Assembly: GCF_900103345.1 (NCBI RefSeq)
Contig: NZ_LT629702.1
Span: 4,092,001-4,156,000, forward strand
Length of the DNA: 64,000 nucleotides
Source of the DNA: Pseudomonas azotoformans
Lineage (GTDB): Bacteria; Pseudomonadota; Gammaproteobacteria; Pseudomonadales; Pseudomonadaceae
Direction: 5' to 3'
Shown here: one piece after another, positions 1 through 12,064 of the stretch
Layout: each line of letters starts with the position of its first letter
How positions within the stretch are numbered: the stretch's first letter is position 1
The notes under the pieces: model-generated
The model's input: only the letters and a program-made list of their open reading frames with translations
The model's database searches: none
Told to the model about the DNA's origin: nothing
Position numbers and translations under genes: made by a program

Positions 1-446
1 CGCTGTTGCTGGCCGCCAGAGAGTTGCGCCGGGTAGCGCTGGGCGAAGGCATCGAGCTGGACCATGCTCAACACGCGTTTGACCCGCTCGCTGATATCGG
101 TCTTGCTCAAGCCCCGTACCGACAGCGGGAACGCCAGGTTCTCGGCGACGGTCATGTGCGGGAACAAGGCGTAGTTCTGGAACACCATGCCGATGTCACG
201 CTTGTGCGGCGGCACGTTGTTGATGGACCGCCCGGCCAGCTGGATTTCCCCTGCGGTCGGCGTCTCGAAGCCGGCGAGCATCATCAGGCTGGTGGTCTTG
301 CCCGAACCGGAAGGCCCGAGCAGGGTGAGGAACTCGCCCTTGCGAATCTCCAGGTTGAGGTCTTTGACGATCAGGTTCTCGCCGTCGTAGCTCTTCTGCA
401 CGCCACGAAAGCTGACCAGCACATCATTTGAATCCACCTCGCTCAT
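1..446 (-). CDS. ABC transporter ATP-binding subunit, polyamine/GABA type (C-terminal part outside window)
   Basis: The first about 148 codons of an ABC ATPase are present and the rest lies beyond base 1. Translation from the ATG at 446 shows a Walker A motif (GPSGSGKT, residues 44-51), a Q-loop in a VFQNYALFPHMTV segment typical of the PotA/spermidine-putrescine group, and the LSGGQ signature at the very end. It would energise uptake of a small amine or amino acid across the inner membrane. It lies downstream of an AgtR/AgtS-like two-component pair. In P. aeruginosa the agtABCD transporter for GABA and 5-aminovalerate sits beside agtSR (recalled), so this is plausibly its ATPase. That substrate is an inference from context. 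Confidence 0.85.
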   Translation of the reverse strand, partial: MSEVDSNDVLVSFRGVQKSYDGENLIVKDLNLEIRKGEFLTLLGPSGSGKTTSLMMLAGFETPTAGEIQLAGRSINNVPPHKRDIGMVFQNYALFPHMTVAENLAFPLSVRGLSKTDISERVKRVLSMVQLDAFAQRYPAQLSGGQQQ

Positions 447-498
447 ACCCGCACCTTTTTGTTTGGACTGCTGTGGAACAAGCGTAGTCCAGGCGCAA

Positions 499-518
499 GG
501 CCCCGGAAATCGGGGGCC
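499..518. other. Inverted repeat in the leader of the ABC transporter gene
   Basis: GGCCCC and GGGGCC arms enclose a short A/T-containing centre about 55 nt upstream of the transporter ATG. The region 447-670 is otherwise without a gene. The repeat could be a 5' leader hairpin or an operator. Nothing in the sequence decides between the two. Confidence 0.4.
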
Positions 519-670
519 AGGAGAGAATTGCATCAGCCGGATGGAAGGTTGGGGGTAGGGATTGCCCTACACAGATGACGCATACGGGACGGTGCAGCGC
601 CAAGGGGTGAGCGGCAAGCGGCAAGAATGGGCTCGGCGGGTTTTTCGCGGTGTCGTTATCAGGTATGTGC

Positions 671-1300
671 TTAGAGCAGCTTGTGCTCCATGGCGTACTT
701 CACCAACTCGGCCAGCGAGGTGATATTGAGCTTCTGCATCAACCGCGCCTTGTGGGTGCTGATGGTCTTGCTACTCAGCGCCAACTGCTGGGCGATATCG
801 TTGACATTGGCACCCTGGGCCAGGCGTTCGAAAACCGAGAACTCGCGCTCGGAAAGCAGCGAATGCAACGGCCGGGTGTCGGTGAGGCCGACTTCGAAGA
901 CCATGCGGTCAGCCAGGTCCGGGTCGATGTAGCGCCCGCCGGCCGCTACTTTGCGGATCGCCGTGAGCAACAGCGCCGGGTCACTGTCCTTGGTGGCATA
1001 ACCCGCGGCACCCACCTTCAAGGCACGGGCGGCCATTTGCGCTTCGTCGTGCATCGACAACACCAGGATGGCCGGCGGATTGTTCAGCGCACGGATGCGC
1101 GCAATCGCTTCCAGGCCGTTGACGCCGGGCATCGAGATGTCCAGCAGCACCACCTCGCAGGCCACGTGGCGCAAGGTCTCCAGCAACTGCTCGCCATTGC
1201 TCGCCTCACCGACCACCAGCAGGTCCTTGGCCAGGCCGATCAACTGCTTGATGCCTTCACGAACAATGGTGTGGTCTTCGGCTACCAGTACACGGATCAC
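671..1300 (-). CDS. agtR: NarL/FixJ-family response regulator, AgtR-like
   Basis: This 209-residue protein has an N-terminal receiver domain with the acidic pocket (AEDH) and phospho-acceptor Asp54 in VLLDISMPG. A C-terminal LuxR-type helix-turn-helix follows (about residues 145-205, SEREFSVFERLAQG then ALSSKTISTHKARLMQKL). It starts with GTG at 1300, preceded by an AGGAAAG ribosome site. It follows the histidine kinase gene by 18 nt, so the two form one operon. Its likely targets are the transporter genes immediately downstream. The agtR name rests on remembered P. aeruginosa order (PA0600-PA0603) and was not tested by alignment. Confidence 0.75.
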   Translation of the reverse strand: MIRVLVAEDHTIVREGIKQLIGLAKDLLVVGEASNGEQLLETLRHVACEVVLLDISMPGVNGLEAIARIRALNNPPAILVLSMHDEAQMAARALKVGAAGYATKDSDPALLLTAIRKVAAGGRYIDPDLADRMVFEVGLTDTRPLHSLLSEREFSVFERLAQGANVNDIAQQLALSSKTISTHKARLMQKLNITSLAELVKYAMEHKLL

Positions 1301-1318
1301 AGGGCTTTCCTCTTGGTG

Positions 1319-3304
1319 TTATGCATCCAACGGCACCGTGACACTCAGGGTGGTGCCCTCCCCCAACTCGCTGTCCAGGCTTAATTGCCCGCCCATGATC
1401 AGCACCCGCTCGCGCATACCGACCAGGCCGAACGATACGGGACGGCCCTGGGCCTGGACGAAACCGACGCCGTCATCACTGATGGTCAGCCGCAGATGCG
1501 TGCCTTCCAATGCCAAGGTCAGTTCGACAGTATGCGCCTGGGCATGGCGCATCACATTGGTCAGCGCCTCCTGCAGGATGCGGAACAGGCCGATGGCCTT
1601 GGCATCGCTCAGGGTCGGAAGATTATCCGGCACCTGGACCAGGCAGGGGATTTGTGTGCGCGCCTCGAAACGTCGCGCCTGCCATTCGATGGCCGAGGCA
1701 ATGCCGGCATCCAGGATCGGCGGGCGCAGCGCCGTCGCCACATCGCGTACCAATTGGAATAACTGGGCGATCAGGCGCTTCATGCTGTTCAAGCGCTCGT
1801 GCAAACCGGGGTCGAGTTGCGCATAGGCCAGCTCGCACATCGAGGTTTCGAGCTTGAGCACTGTGAGCATCTGCCCGAGTTCGTCGTGCACTTCACGGGC
1901 GATACGGGCCTTTTCTTCTTCACGCACCGTTTCCAGGTGCGCGGACAGTTCGCGCAGCTGCGCTTCACTTTGCAGTAACGCGGCCAACGTCCGGCGCAAC
2001 TCGGTGACGTCGTTAAGGTAGACCACCAGGTATTCAGCCTCGGCAAACCGCAGAAAACTCAAGGACACGTTGGTCGGCAGGATGCTGCCATCGGCACGCC
2101 GGCAATCGGCGGCAAAGTTCTGCGGGCCGTCTTCGCTGGCTCGCGCGCGTTTCCACAGGTTGAGCCAGCGGTCCATGTCCAGGCTTGGATCCAGGTCAGC
2201 CAATGGCCGCTCGATCAGTGCTCCGGAGCCGTAGCCCAGCATGCTTTCAGCGGCGCGATTGGCGTAGCGCACATGACTGTCCCAGTTGACCCACAAGATG
2301 CCCACGGTGCTCTGATCAATGGAAAACTGCGTCAGCCGCAAGGCTTCGGCGCGGGCGGCGCTTTCTTCGCGGGCGGCCAGTAGGCCATGTTCGAGCACCC
2401 GTTGCTGGCGGCGCTGCCAGAACACGACAGCCAGACTGGCGAGCAAAAACAGGCCCAGCAACAGGCTGAGGTTTTGCCACAGACCCGGGGTTTCCGTCAG
2501 GCGTGGGTACTTGGGTTGCAGCCAGCGGCTATGCAATTGGTCCAGGTCGCGGGCGGGGATGGCGCGCAAGGCGCTTTCCATGATGCTGGCCAGCTCCGGC
2601 CACTCCCGGCGCGTGGCCACCCGCAGCAACTGTGGCAGGCCGATATCCCCCACCACCGCCAGCCCGGCGAACTCCGCCTCGCCGGACAAGCGACTCAATT
2701 GCGCCTCATCCACCACTGCGTAGCGTGCCTGCTGGCTCACCAATAGCTGCAGGGCCTGGCGCTCCATCGGCACGCCTTGCAGGTTGAGGCCGGGGTAGGT
2801 GCTGCGCAGGTAGTCCGCCACGGCGCTGGGCATGCGCACGGCGACGCGGGATTGCTCATCGAGTTTCTCCAACTCCACCGCACCAGCGCCCTCGCGGATA
2901 CCGACAATGTGCTGCGGCACACGCATATAAGGGTCGGTGAACAACCATAGGCGTAAACCGGCCGGGGTTTGTTGCAGGCCGGGGGCGATGTCCACTTCGC
3001 CCTCGCGCACGGCGGCTTCCAGTTGCTCCTGGTTGGGGAAGTTGCGCCAGGTCAGCTCGATGTTCAGTGCCCTGGCCAACCACTGCATCAACTCGACGTT
3101 CGCCCCGGACAGCCGTTGCAAACGCCGGTCGTATTGCGCGTAGGGCGCCTGCAACACCAGGCCCACCCGCAGCTCCGGGTGCTGGGCCAGCCACTCGCGT
3201 TGCTGCGCATTGAGCTGCGCCTGGGGCGTGGCGGGCACAGTGGCGGCATTGGCCATCAAGGCAAGGCACCAACAGCCGATAACCAGCAGACAGCGAAAAA
3301 CCAT
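1319..3304 (-). CDS. agtS: Histidine kinase with periplasmic solute-binding sensor domain, AgtS-like
   Basis: The 661-residue protein begins with a signal peptide (about 1-20). A bacterial extracellular solute-binding family 3 domain follows (about 38-260), then one transmembrane helix (about 276-296) and a PAS domain (about 325-435). A HisKA_3 dimerisation domain has the phosphorylated His473 in REVHDELGQ, and an HATPase_c domain has an N-box (LTNVMRHA) and a DDGVGF G-box. The binding-protein-like sensor suggests direct detection of an amino acid or amine in the periplasm. In P. aeruginosa AgtS responds to GABA and 5-aminovalerate (recalled). The ligand here is inferred from family position and from davBA in the same window. 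Confidence 0.75.
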   Translation of the reverse strand: MVFRCLLVIGCWCLALMANAATVPATPQAQLNAQQREWLAQHPELRVGLVLQAPYAQYDRRLQRLSGANVELMQWLARALNIELTWRNFPNQEQLEAAVREGEVDIAPGLQQTPAGLRLWLFTDPYMRVPQHIVGIREGAGAVELEKLDEQSRVAVRMPSAVADYLRSTYPGLNLQGVPMERQALQLLVSQQARYAVVDEAQLSRLSGEAEFAGLAVVGDIGLPQLLRVATRREWPELASIMESALRAIPARDLDQLHSRWLQPKYPRLTETPGLWQNLSLLLGLFLLASLAVVFWQRRQQRVLEHGLLAAREESAARAEALRLTQFSIDQSTVGILWVNWDSHVRYANRAAESMLGYGSGALIERPLADLDPSLDMDRWLNLWKRARASEDGPQNFAADCRRADGSILPTNVSLSFLRFAEAEYLVVYLNDVTELRRTLAALLQSEAQLRELSAHLETVREEEKARIAREVHDELGQMLTVLKLETSMCELAYAQLDPGLHERLNSMKRLIAQLFQLVRDVATALRPPILDAGIASAIEWQARRFEARTQIPCLVQVPDNLPTLSDAKAIGLFRILQEALTNVMRHAQAHTVELTLALEGTHLRLTISDDGVGFVQAQGRPVSFGLVGMRERVLIMGGQLSLDSELGEGTTLSVTVPLDA

Positions 3305-3381
3305 GATTGACGTCTCACATCACTGACAAATACTGACCAACCCATTAGGCTGCCGGAATCACTTCTGGCCGGGAATTTACG

Positions 3382-4356
3382 ATGCCCTTTGTTCACCGTT
3401 CGGCACTGCCAGCATTGTGCCTGTCGCTACTTATTACCAGTGCCTTTTCCGCACAGGCCGCTGACGCCCCTGCACCGGCCGCCGAAAAACCGGTCGAACG
3501 CCAGCCTTTGCTCGAGCGTAGCCAGGAGGAGGCCAGCGCCCTGGAGCGCAAAATACCGCAACAGGAACAGCAACAATTGCAGGCCGGCAGCGATTCATTC
3601 CTCGCCCTGTGGAAACCGGCCAACAGCGCCGAGCCCGAGGGTGTGGTGATTATCGTACCGGGCGCCGGCGAAAGTGCTGACTGGCCGCAAGCAATCAGCC
3701 CGTTGCGGCACAAATTGCCAGATGCCGATTGGGGCACCCTCAGCCTGTCGCTGCCGGATGTGACTGTGGACACCCTGCCACCACGCGTGATGGAAGCGCC
3801 CAAGGCCACCGTCGACACCAGTAGCAAAGAGGCGAGTACCGCCGACAAACCTATCGAACAAGCCGCCAGCGCCGAAGCCGAAGGCACCGACCCGGCCGTG
3901 GTACCTGGCGCCGATGAACAGGACAAGAGCGACGCTTCGCGCATCTTCGCGCGCATCGACGCCGCCGTGGCCTTCGCCCAGACCCAGAGCGCACGTAGCG
4001 TGGTACTGCTAGGGCATGGCACCGGCGCCTGGTGGGCCGCACGTTATTTGAGCGAGAAGCAGCCGTCCCAGGTGCAGAAGTTCGTCATGGTCGCGGCGCA
4101 GACGCCTACCGGGCGCCATCCGGATGTGCAACAACTGGCCCCCGGCCTGAAGTTGCCGACCGCCGATGTCTTCTATCAAGACAGCGCTCAATCACGCAAA
4201 AACGCCGTGGCCCGCGCCCAGGCGGCCAAGCGCTTGAAGAATGACGGTTACAAGCAGGTGTCGTTGAAAGCCTTGCCCGGCAACAGTGATGCCGGGCAGG
4301 AGCAGTTGTATCGCAGGGTTCGCGGCTGGTTGAGCCCGCAGGCCAGCGTCGACTGA
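3382..4356 (+). CDS. DUF3530 family alpha/beta-hydrolase-like exported protein
   Basis: This 324-residue protein has a clear signal peptide (about 1-26, ending SAQAAD) and a low-complexity Ala/Glu/Pro region after it. A domain with the nucleophile-elbow-like GHGTGA follows, matching the alpha/beta-hydrolase fold assigned to DUF3530. A second acidic, Ala-rich insert lies around residues 130-185. It is transcribed divergently from agtS, 77 bp away, and convergently to djlA, with only 3 bp between the stops. No substrate is known to me. A periplasmic hydrolase is the most that can be said. Confidence 0.75.
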   Translation: MPFVHRSALPALCLSLLITSAFSAQAADAPAPAAEKPVERQPLLERSQEEASALERKIPQQEQQQLQAGSDSFLALWKPANSAEPEGVVIIVPGAGESADWPQAISPLRHKLPDADWGTLSLSLPDVTVDTLPPRVMEAPKATVDTSSKEASTADKPIEQAASAEAEGTDPAVVPGADEQDKSDASRIFARIDAAVAFAQTQSARSVVLLGHGTGAWWAARYLSEKQPSQVQKFVMVAAQTPTGRHPDVQQLAPGLKLPTADVFYQDSAQSRKNAVARAQAAKRLKNDGYKQVSLKALPGNSDAGQEQLYRRVRGWLSPQASVD

Positions 4357-4359
4357 AAC

Positions 4360-5127
4360 CTAGCGAAAATCCCGGCGCTCGCGAATCAACGTATAGGCGT
4401 TGTGCAATTCACGGGTACGCTCGGTCGCCTCACGCACCTGCGCGGGGCTGGCACCCGTGCCGGCAATCTTGTCCGGGTGATGGCGACTGAGCAGCCGGCG
4501 ATAAGCCTGCTTGATTCCCGATGGCTCGGTGGTGGCCGTCACTCCCAGCAAGCGCAACGCCTCCTGATACGTGATGCCGCGACTGACCAATGGCCTGTGC
4601 TCAGGCTTGAAGTCAGCGGCCAACGCCTGGAGCTGTTGTGGCGTCCAGCCCAGCCATTTGCCCCACAGGTCGATCAGGTCGCGCTCGGCGTCATCCGCCT
4701 TGCCATCGGCCCACGCCATACGCCAGCACGCGCGCAAGACACCTTCGGCGGCATGGGGCTGCGCCTTGAGCACACGCAAGTAGCTGCGCACCCGGTCAGC
4801 GCCGGACTTGCCGCGATTGAACGCCGCAATGGCACGGCGCTGGGCCGACTCGGTCATGTCCAGCGAACGCATCTCCTGGCGCGCCTGATGGATATGCCCA
4901 TCGACCACGCGTCCATTGCTCTTGGCCAGACGCCCCAGCAACACAAACAACAACTCGTCGTTGCGCAACGCTGGGCGCCCACCTAGGCGCTCGCGCAATT
5001 GCGCCCAGCTGTGCAGTTGCAGGCGGCGGTCCAGCGCCTGCCCCAACAGTGCACCCAACATGGCCCCCGGAATACTGGCAATGGCAAAGCCAGCCCCCGC
5101 GCCGATCAGCGTCCCTGGCCACAGCAT
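4360..5127 (-). CDS. djlA: Membrane-anchored DnaJ-like co-chaperone DjlA
   Basis: The 255-residue protein has an N-terminal Gly/Ala-rich transmembrane segment (about 1-30) typical of DjlA. A TerB-like helical domain with acidic metal-binding residues lies in the middle. A C-terminal J domain carries the HPD tripeptide in LLSRHHPDKIAG. DjlA stimulates the ATPase of DnaK at the inner membrane. It ends the minus-strand run amgK-murU-djlA, and its start lies 1 bp after the murU stop, indicating co-transcription. Confidence 0.88.
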   Translation of the reverse strand: MLWPGTLIGAGAGFAIASIPGAMLGALLGQALDRRLQLHSWAQLRERLGGRPALRNDELLFVLLGRLAKSNGRVVDGHIHQARQEMRSLDMTESAQRRAIAAFNRGKSGADRVRSYLRVLKAQPHAAEGVLRACWRMAWADGKADDAERDLIDLWGKWLGWTPQQLQALAADFKPEHRPLVSRGITYQEALRLLGVTATTEPSGIKQAYRRLLSRHHPDKIAGTGASPAQVREATERTRELHNAYTLIRERRDFR

Positions 5128-5128
5128 G

Positions 5129-6825
<1,697 letters not shown>

Positions 6826-6955
6826 TACAAGGGTCTCCGACGGCGCTAGCCGTCAAGCGGGGCATGCTTTATTATCACGCATCTTTTTCAGACCATCGAG
6901 AGGCGTGCGGCCCAAACCGCGGGCAGATGGCACGCAGGAAGCCCGGACTAATAAG

Positions 6956-9766
6956 ATGGCATTGAAATCCCCCGCGTTTCGTAGAAAATTTCCGTTGCTG
7001 GTAACCGGCAGTCTGCTGGCCCTGCAACCCTTCGCCACTTCATTCGTGGTCGCCGCGGAACAGTATGACTGCTCAGTCTCTGCTTCGGGTGCCTGGGATT
7101 GCGCGCCAAAAACCGCCGCAGCCCCACTACCACCACGCCCGGTGCATGACGGTGCAGCCGTCAGCTCCGCCAACAGCACGGCGCAGGCCGATGCTGGCGG
7201 CAAAGCCGAGGCCGTGCCGCAGACCGCTCTGGTCACCGAAGCCAAGGGCCGTGGCCTGCGTTCGCGCAGCGCCGACTACAGCCACCTGGACTGGGTGCCC
7301 CGCGACAAGCTGACCGCAGCACAGTTGGCCGAAACCGGCCCTTACTGCGGCGGTGCGTACATCGAGCCGACTCGTCCTGGCATGAACGACAAGACGAACA
7401 AGAGCGATGCGCCCACCTTCATCGGTGCCAAGGCCTCTCGTTACGAGCAGGAACAACAAGTGGCGACCCTGGCCGGTGACGTGGTCATGCGCCAGGGCAG
7501 CATGCAGCTGGAATCCGAGGAAGCCAGCCTGTACCAGGCCGAGAACCGTGGCGAGCTGAACGGCAAGGTCCGTCTGCGCGACAACGGTGCACTGATCGTG
7601 GGCGACCACGCCGAAGTGCAACTCGACACCGGCGCAGCCCAGATCGACAACGCCGAGTACGTGCTGCACAAGTCGCGTATCCGCGGCAGCGCGTTGTATG
7701 CCAAGCGTGCAGAAAACGCGATCATCCGTCTCAAGGACGGTACGTACACCACCTGCGAGCCGGACAGTAACGCCTGGCAGCTCAAGGGCAACAACATCAC
7801 GTTGAACCCGGCCACCGGCTTCGGTACGGCCACCAACGCGACGTTGCGGATCAAGAACATCCCGATCCTGTATACCCCCTACATCTATTTCCCGATCGAC
7901 GACCGTCGTCAGTCCGGCTTCCTGCCACCAAGCTTCAGCACCGGCAGCGAAACCGGCTTTACCCTGGTTACGCCGTACTACTTCAACCTGGCACCGAACT
8001 ACGATGCCACGTTGTACCCGCAATACATGACCAAGCGCGGCATGATGATGGAAGGCGAATTCCGCTACCTCACCAAGTCCAGCGAGGGCCAGTTCGGCGG
8101 CGCGTACCTGAACGACGACAACGACGAGCGCAAGCGTCAGACCGATTACGAAAAAACCCGCTACATGCTCAACTGGCAACACAAGGGCGGGCTGGATTCG
8201 CGCGTGCTGACCCAGGTCGACTACACCACGATCAGCGATCCTTACTACTTCCAGGACCTCAAGTCCTACCAGGAAGGTGTCGAGAGCCGGGACTACATCA
8301 ACCAGCAGGGCTCCGTGACTTATCGCGGCGATTCGTTCCAGGCGCGCTTGAATGTACAGGCGTATCAACTGGCGACGATTTCCCAGATCACACCTTATGA
8401 CCGGTTGCCGCAGATCACCTTCAATGGTCAGCTTCCGTACCATCCAGGCGGCCTGAACTTCAGCTATGAAACCGAAGCCGTTCGGTTTGAGCGCAGCCTG
8501 GAGAACGGTAACTTTATCAATGAAAACGGTGACTCTGAGCGTCGTCTGGATACCTATGTCACAGGCCTGACCCGTGCCAACGGTACTCGCCTGAACGTGG
8601 CGCCGGCTGTCGACTACCCGATGAACTGGACCTACGGCTTCATTACGCCGAAGCTCAAGTATGTGTATACCAAGTACGATCTTGATCTTGATAACCAAGG
8701 CAAGAACGACATTGTTGTTGCACAGGCAAACGCAACTGCAGCCAACCCATATGCAGGCGGCGTCTTCAAAAGCTCCCAGGACCGCGCGGTTCCGGTGGCC
8801 AGCATCGACAGCGGCCTGTACTTCGACCGTAACACCAACTGGTTCGGCAAGGATTATCGTCAGACCCTTGAGCCGCGTGCGTTCTACCTGTACGTACCGA
8901 ACAAGGACCAGGCTGATATCCCGGTCTTCGACACCAGCGAGTACTCCTTCAGCTATGCCTCGCTGTTCCGCGACAACCGCTTCAGCGGTTCCGACCGTAT
9001 CGGCGACGAGAACAAGCTGTCTCTGGGTCTGACCAGCCGCTGGATCGAAGACAACGGTTTCGAACGTCAGCGCGTCTCCGTGGGCCAGGCGCTGTACTTC
9101 AAGGATCGTGAAGTGCAACTGCCAGGTGTCCTGGCCGCCGACCGTGCCGATGCACGATCGGACGTATCGCCAGTCGCCCTTGACTATGAGTTCCGCTTCA
9201 ACCGTGACTGGCGCGCCACTGCCGACTACAACTGGGACACTGAAGAACACAGTCCTCGTTCCGGCAGCGCGATGCTTCACTACCAGCCGGAAGACAACCC
9301 GAACAAGATCATCAACGTTGGTTATCGCTATCGTAACGACCAGGTCGTCTACAACCAGCTGACCGGCAAATGGCAGTTCGGTGGCGACTACGGCCAGCCA
9401 GGCGATCCGAATTTCGTGAAGGATTACTACAAAATCCAGCAGCACGACTTCTCGATGATGTGGCCGATCGTTCCGCAGTGGAACCTGATCACCCGCTGGC
9501 AGTATGACTACGCCCGCAACCGTACCCTGGAAGCCTTCGGTGGTTTCGAGTACGACAACTGCTGCTGGAAACTGCGCGTCATCAACCGTTACTGGGTTTC
9601 CAACGACGAATACAGCCAGATCGCCCCGCTTAACGAAAAGGGTGACCACGGGCTCTTCTTCCAGATCGTCCTCAAAGGACTCGGCGGCCTGACCGGCGCC
9701 AAGGTAGAGAGCTTCCTCGACAAAGGCATTGAAGGTTATCGTGAACGTGAAGACCAAGCTTTCTGA
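6956..9766 (+). CDS. lptD: LPS-assembly outer-membrane protein LptD
   Basis: Reading from the ATG at 6956 gives 936 residues. A signal peptide comes first, then an LptA-like (OstA) domain around 165-290 in the periplasm, then a large beta-barrel rich in alternating aromatic and charged strands. A C-terminal Cys-Cys pair in NCCWKL, with Cys residues nearer the N-terminus, fits the disulfide pattern needed for LptD maturation. LptD with LptE inserts lipopolysaccharide into the outer leaflet. The earlier in-frame start region overlaps amgK and codes no signal sequence, so 6956 is preferred. Its 3' end overlaps surA, which encodes the periplasmic chaperone needed for LptD folding. Confidence 0.96.
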   Translation: MALKSPAFRRKFPLLVTGSLLALQPFATSFVVAAEQYDCSVSASGAWDCAPKTAAAPLPPRPVHDGAAVSSANSTAQADAGGKAEAVPQTALVTEAKGRGLRSRSADYSHLDWVPRDKLTAAQLAETGPYCGGAYIEPTRPGMNDKTNKSDAPTFIGAKASRYEQEQQVATLAGDVVMRQGSMQLESEEASLYQAENRGELNGKVRLRDNGALIVGDHAEVQLDTGAAQIDNAEYVLHKSRIRGSALYAKRAENAIIRLKDGTYTTCEPDSNAWQLKGNNITLNPATGFGTATNATLRIKNIPILYTPYIYFPIDDRRQSGFLPPSFSTGSETGFTLVTPYYFNLAPNYDATLYPQYMTKRGMMMEGEFRYLTKSSEGQFGGAYLNDDNDERKRQTDYEKTRYMLNWQHKGGLDSRVLTQVDYTTISDPYYFQDLKSYQEGVESRDYINQQGSVTYRGDSFQARLNVQAYQLATISQITPYDRLPQITFNGQLPYHPGGLNFSYETEAVRFERSLENGNFINENGDSERRLDTYVTGLTRANGTRLNVAPAVDYPMNWTYGFITPKLKYVYTKYDLDLDNQGKNDIVVAQANATAANPYAGGVFKSSQDRAVPVASIDSGLYFDRNTNWFGKDYRQTLEPRAFYLYVPNKDQADIPVFDTSEYSFSYASLFRDNRFSGSDRIGDENKLSLGLTSRWIEDNGFERQRVSVGQALYFKDREVQLPGVLAADRADARSDVSPVALDYEFRFNRDWRATADYNWDTEEHSPRSGSAMLHYQPEDNPNKIINVGYRYRNDQVVYNQLTGKWQFGGDYGQPGDPNFVKDYYKIQQHDFSMMWPIVPQWNLITRWQYDYARNRTLEAFGGFEYDNCCWKLRVINRYWVSNDEYSQIAPLNEKGDHGLFFQIVLKGLGGLTGAKVESFLDKGIEGYREREDQAF

Positions 9767-11078
9767 TTGTCTGCGCCCGCTAGTACTGGGCGCGCTGTTC
9801 CTGGGTACCGCTTCGGCGCACGCTGCGGTTCAGCAACTGGATAAGGTCGTGGCCATCGTCGATAACGACGTGATCATGCAGAGCCAACTGGACCAGCGCG
9901 TCAAGGAAGTCCAGCAAACCATCGCCAAGCGTGGCGGTGGCGTGCCGCCGACCAGCGTCCTGGACCAACAGGTGCTGGAGCGCCTGATCGTCGAGAACCT
10001 GCAACTGCAGATCGGCGATCGTTCCGGCATCCGCATCTCGGACGAAGAACTGAACCAGGCCGTCGGCACCATTGCCCAGCGCAACAACATGAGCATCGAT
10101 CAATTCCGCGCGGCCCTGGCCCACGATGGTCTTTCGTATGAAGACGCCCGTGACCAGATCCGCCGTGAAATGATCATCAGCCGTGTGCGTCAGCGCCGTG
10201 TTGCCGAGCGAGTTCAGGTGTCGGAGCAGGAAGTGAAGAACTTCCTGGCGTCGGACCTTGGCAAGATGCAGCTCTCCGAAGAACTGCACCTGGCCAACAT
10301 CCTGATCCCGACTCCGGACAGCGCCAACTCCGAGCAGCTCAATGCCGCCGCCGCCAAGACCCAGGCTATCTATGATCGCTTGAAGGCGGGGGCCGACTTT
10401 GCCCAAATGGCGATCGCCCAGTCTGGCAGCGACAACGCCCTGGAAGGTGGTGACATGGGCTGGCGTAAAGCTGCTCAATTGCCCCCTCCGTTCGACCGCG
10501 AGCTGAGCGCAATGGAAGTCGGTGGCATCACCCAACCTGCGCGCACACCGGGTGGTTTCATCATCCTGAAGCTCCTGGAAAAACGCGGCGGCGAAACTTC
10601 GCTCAAGGATGAGGTGCACGTTCGTCACATCCTGGTCAAACCAAGCGAAATCCGCACCGAAGCGCAAACCAAGGAGCTGGCCCAGAAGATCTACGACCGT
10701 ATCGAAAGCGGTGAAGATTTTGGCACCCTGGCCAAGAGCTTCTCGGAAGACCCGGGTTCCGCGCTCAACGGCGGCGACCTGAACTGGATCGACCCGAAAG
10801 CCCTGGTGCCGGAATTCCAGCAGGTCATGGCCGACACCCCGCAGGGCGTGCTGTCCAAACCGTTCAAGACCCAATATGGCTGGCATGTGCTGGAAGTCCT
10901 TGGCCGCCGCGCCACCGACAACACCACTCAAGCCCGCGAGCAACAAGCGCTGAACGTACTGCGTAACCGCAAATACGACGAAGAGCTGCAAACCTGGTTG
11001 CGTCAGATCCGCGACGAAGCCTACGTTGAGAACAAGCTGCCAGGCGCCCAAACAGGCACCGACCAGGCAGCGCAGTGA
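9741..11078 (+). CDS. surA: Periplasmic peptidyl-prolyl isomerase and chaperone SurA
   Basis: The protein has a signal peptide (ending ASAHA), an N-terminal SurA domain ([18 protein letters not shown]) and two parvulin domains (LHLANILIP and [11 protein letters not shown] segments). SurA escorts outer-membrane proteins, including LptD. I place the start at GTG 9741 because GAAGG lies 5 nt upstream. GTG 9747 and TTG 9729 are in-frame alternatives. All three lie inside the end of lptD, giving at least a 20-nt overlap. The pdxA start overlaps the surA stop by 4 nt. Confidence 0.93.
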   Translation: MNVKTKLSDCLRPLVLGALFLGTASAHAAVQQLDKVVAIVDNDVIMQSQLDQRVKEVQQTIAKRGGGVPPTSVLDQQVLERLIVENLQLQIGDRSGIRISDEELNQAVGTIAQRNNMSIDQFRAALAHDGLSYEDARDQIRREMIISRVRQRRVAERVQVSEQEVKNFLASDLGKMQLSEELHLANILIPTPDSANSEQLNAAAAKTQAIYDRLKAGADFAQMAIAQSGSDNALEGGDMGWRKAAQLPPPFDRELSAMEVGGITQPARTPGGFIILKLLEKRGGETSLKDEVHVRHILVKPSEIRTEAQTKELAQKIYDRIESGEDFGTLAKSFSEDPGSALNGGDLNWIDPKALVPEFQQVMADTPQGVLSKPFKTQYGWHVLEVLGRRATDNTTQAREQQALNVLRNRKYDEELQTWLRQIRDEAYVENKLPGAQTGTDQAAQ

Positions 11079-12064
11079 AACCACAGCGTTTCGCGGTGAC
11101 ACCCGGCGAGCCGGCCGGCATTGGTCCTGACCTGTGCCTGCTGCTCGCCTCGCAACCCCAGCCACACCCCCTGATCGCCATTACCAGCCGTGACCTGCTC
11201 CTTGAGCGGGCCGCGCAGCTGGGTGTGGCTGTCACTTTGCTGGGCGTGACGCCGGGCAACTGGCCCGATATGCCCGCCCCCGCCGGCAGCCTGTATGTGT
11301 GGGACACCCCACTGCAAGCCAAGGTGATTGCCGGGCAACTGGACAAGGCCAACGCAGCGTTCGTGCTCGAAACCCTGACCCGCGCCGGGCAAGGCTGCAT
11401 CGACGGCGACTTCGCCGGCATGATCACGGCCCCGGTGCACAAGGGTGTGATCAACGAATCCGGCATCGCTTTTTCCGGCCATACCGAATTCCTTGCCGAA
11501 CTGACCCACACCAAGCAGGTGGTGATGATGTTGGCCACGCGCGGCCTGCGGGTCGCCCTGGTGACCACGCACCTGCCGCTGCGTGACATTGCCGATGCCA
11601 TCACCGCCGAGCGACTGGAGCGCGTCACGCGCATCCTGCACGCCGACCTGCAACAGAAATTCGGCATTGCCCAGCCGCGCATCCTGGTCTGTGGGCTCAA
11701 CCCCCACGCCGGTGAAGGCGGCCACTTGGGCCACGAAGAAATCGACATCATCGAACCCACCCTGGAGCGTCTGCGCCAAGAAGGCATGGACCTGCGCGGC
11801 CCACTGCCTGCGGACACTCTGTTTACCCCCAAATATCTGGAGCACTGCGACGCAGTGCTGGCGATGTACCACGACCAGGGGCTGCCGGTGCTTAAATACA
11901 AAGGCTTCGGCGCCGCCGTCAACGTGACACTGGGCCTGCCGATCATCCGCACCTCCGTCGACCATGGCACCGCCCTGGACCTGGCGGGCAGCGGCAAGAT
12001 CGATACCGGCAGCCTGCACGTGGCCCTGGAAACCGCCTATCAGATGGCCGAGACCCGTATATGA
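11075..12064 (+). CDS. pdxA: 4-hydroxythreonine-4-phosphate dehydrogenase PdxA
   Basis: The 329-residue NAD-dependent enzyme oxidises 4-phosphohydroxy-L-threonine in pyridoxal phosphate synthesis. Family motifs are visible: [12 protein letters not shown] at the N-terminus, HTEFLAEL with a metal-ligand His, TTHLPL, and [15 protein letters not shown] near the C-terminus. It starts with GTG at 11075 in a GTGA overlap with the surA stop and ends in an ATGA overlap with rsmA. This is the conserved surA-pdxA-rsmA arrangement. Confidence 0.95.
   Translation: MKPQRFAVTPGEPAGIGPDLCLLLASQPQPHPLIAITSRDLLLERAAQLGVAVTLLGVTPGNWPDMPAPAGSLYVWDTPLQAKVIAGQLDKANAAFVLETLTRAGQGCIDGDFAGMITAPVHKGVINESGIAFSGHTEFLAELTHTKQVVMMLATRGLRVALVTTHLPLRDIADAITAERLERVTRILHADLQQKFGIAQPRILVCGLNPHAGEGGHLGHEEIDIIEPTLERLRQEGMDLRGPLPADTLFTPKYLEHCDAVLAMYHDQGLPVLKYKGFGAAVNVTLGLPIIRTSVDHGTALDLAGSGKIDTGSLHVALETAYQMAETRI

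Noticed and set aside
7127..9757. 876-codon open frame antisense to lptD
   Set aside because: It mirrors the codon bias of lptD on the opposite strand, has composition dominated by Val/Gly/Ala/Arg/Leu, shows no domain and has no ribosome site.
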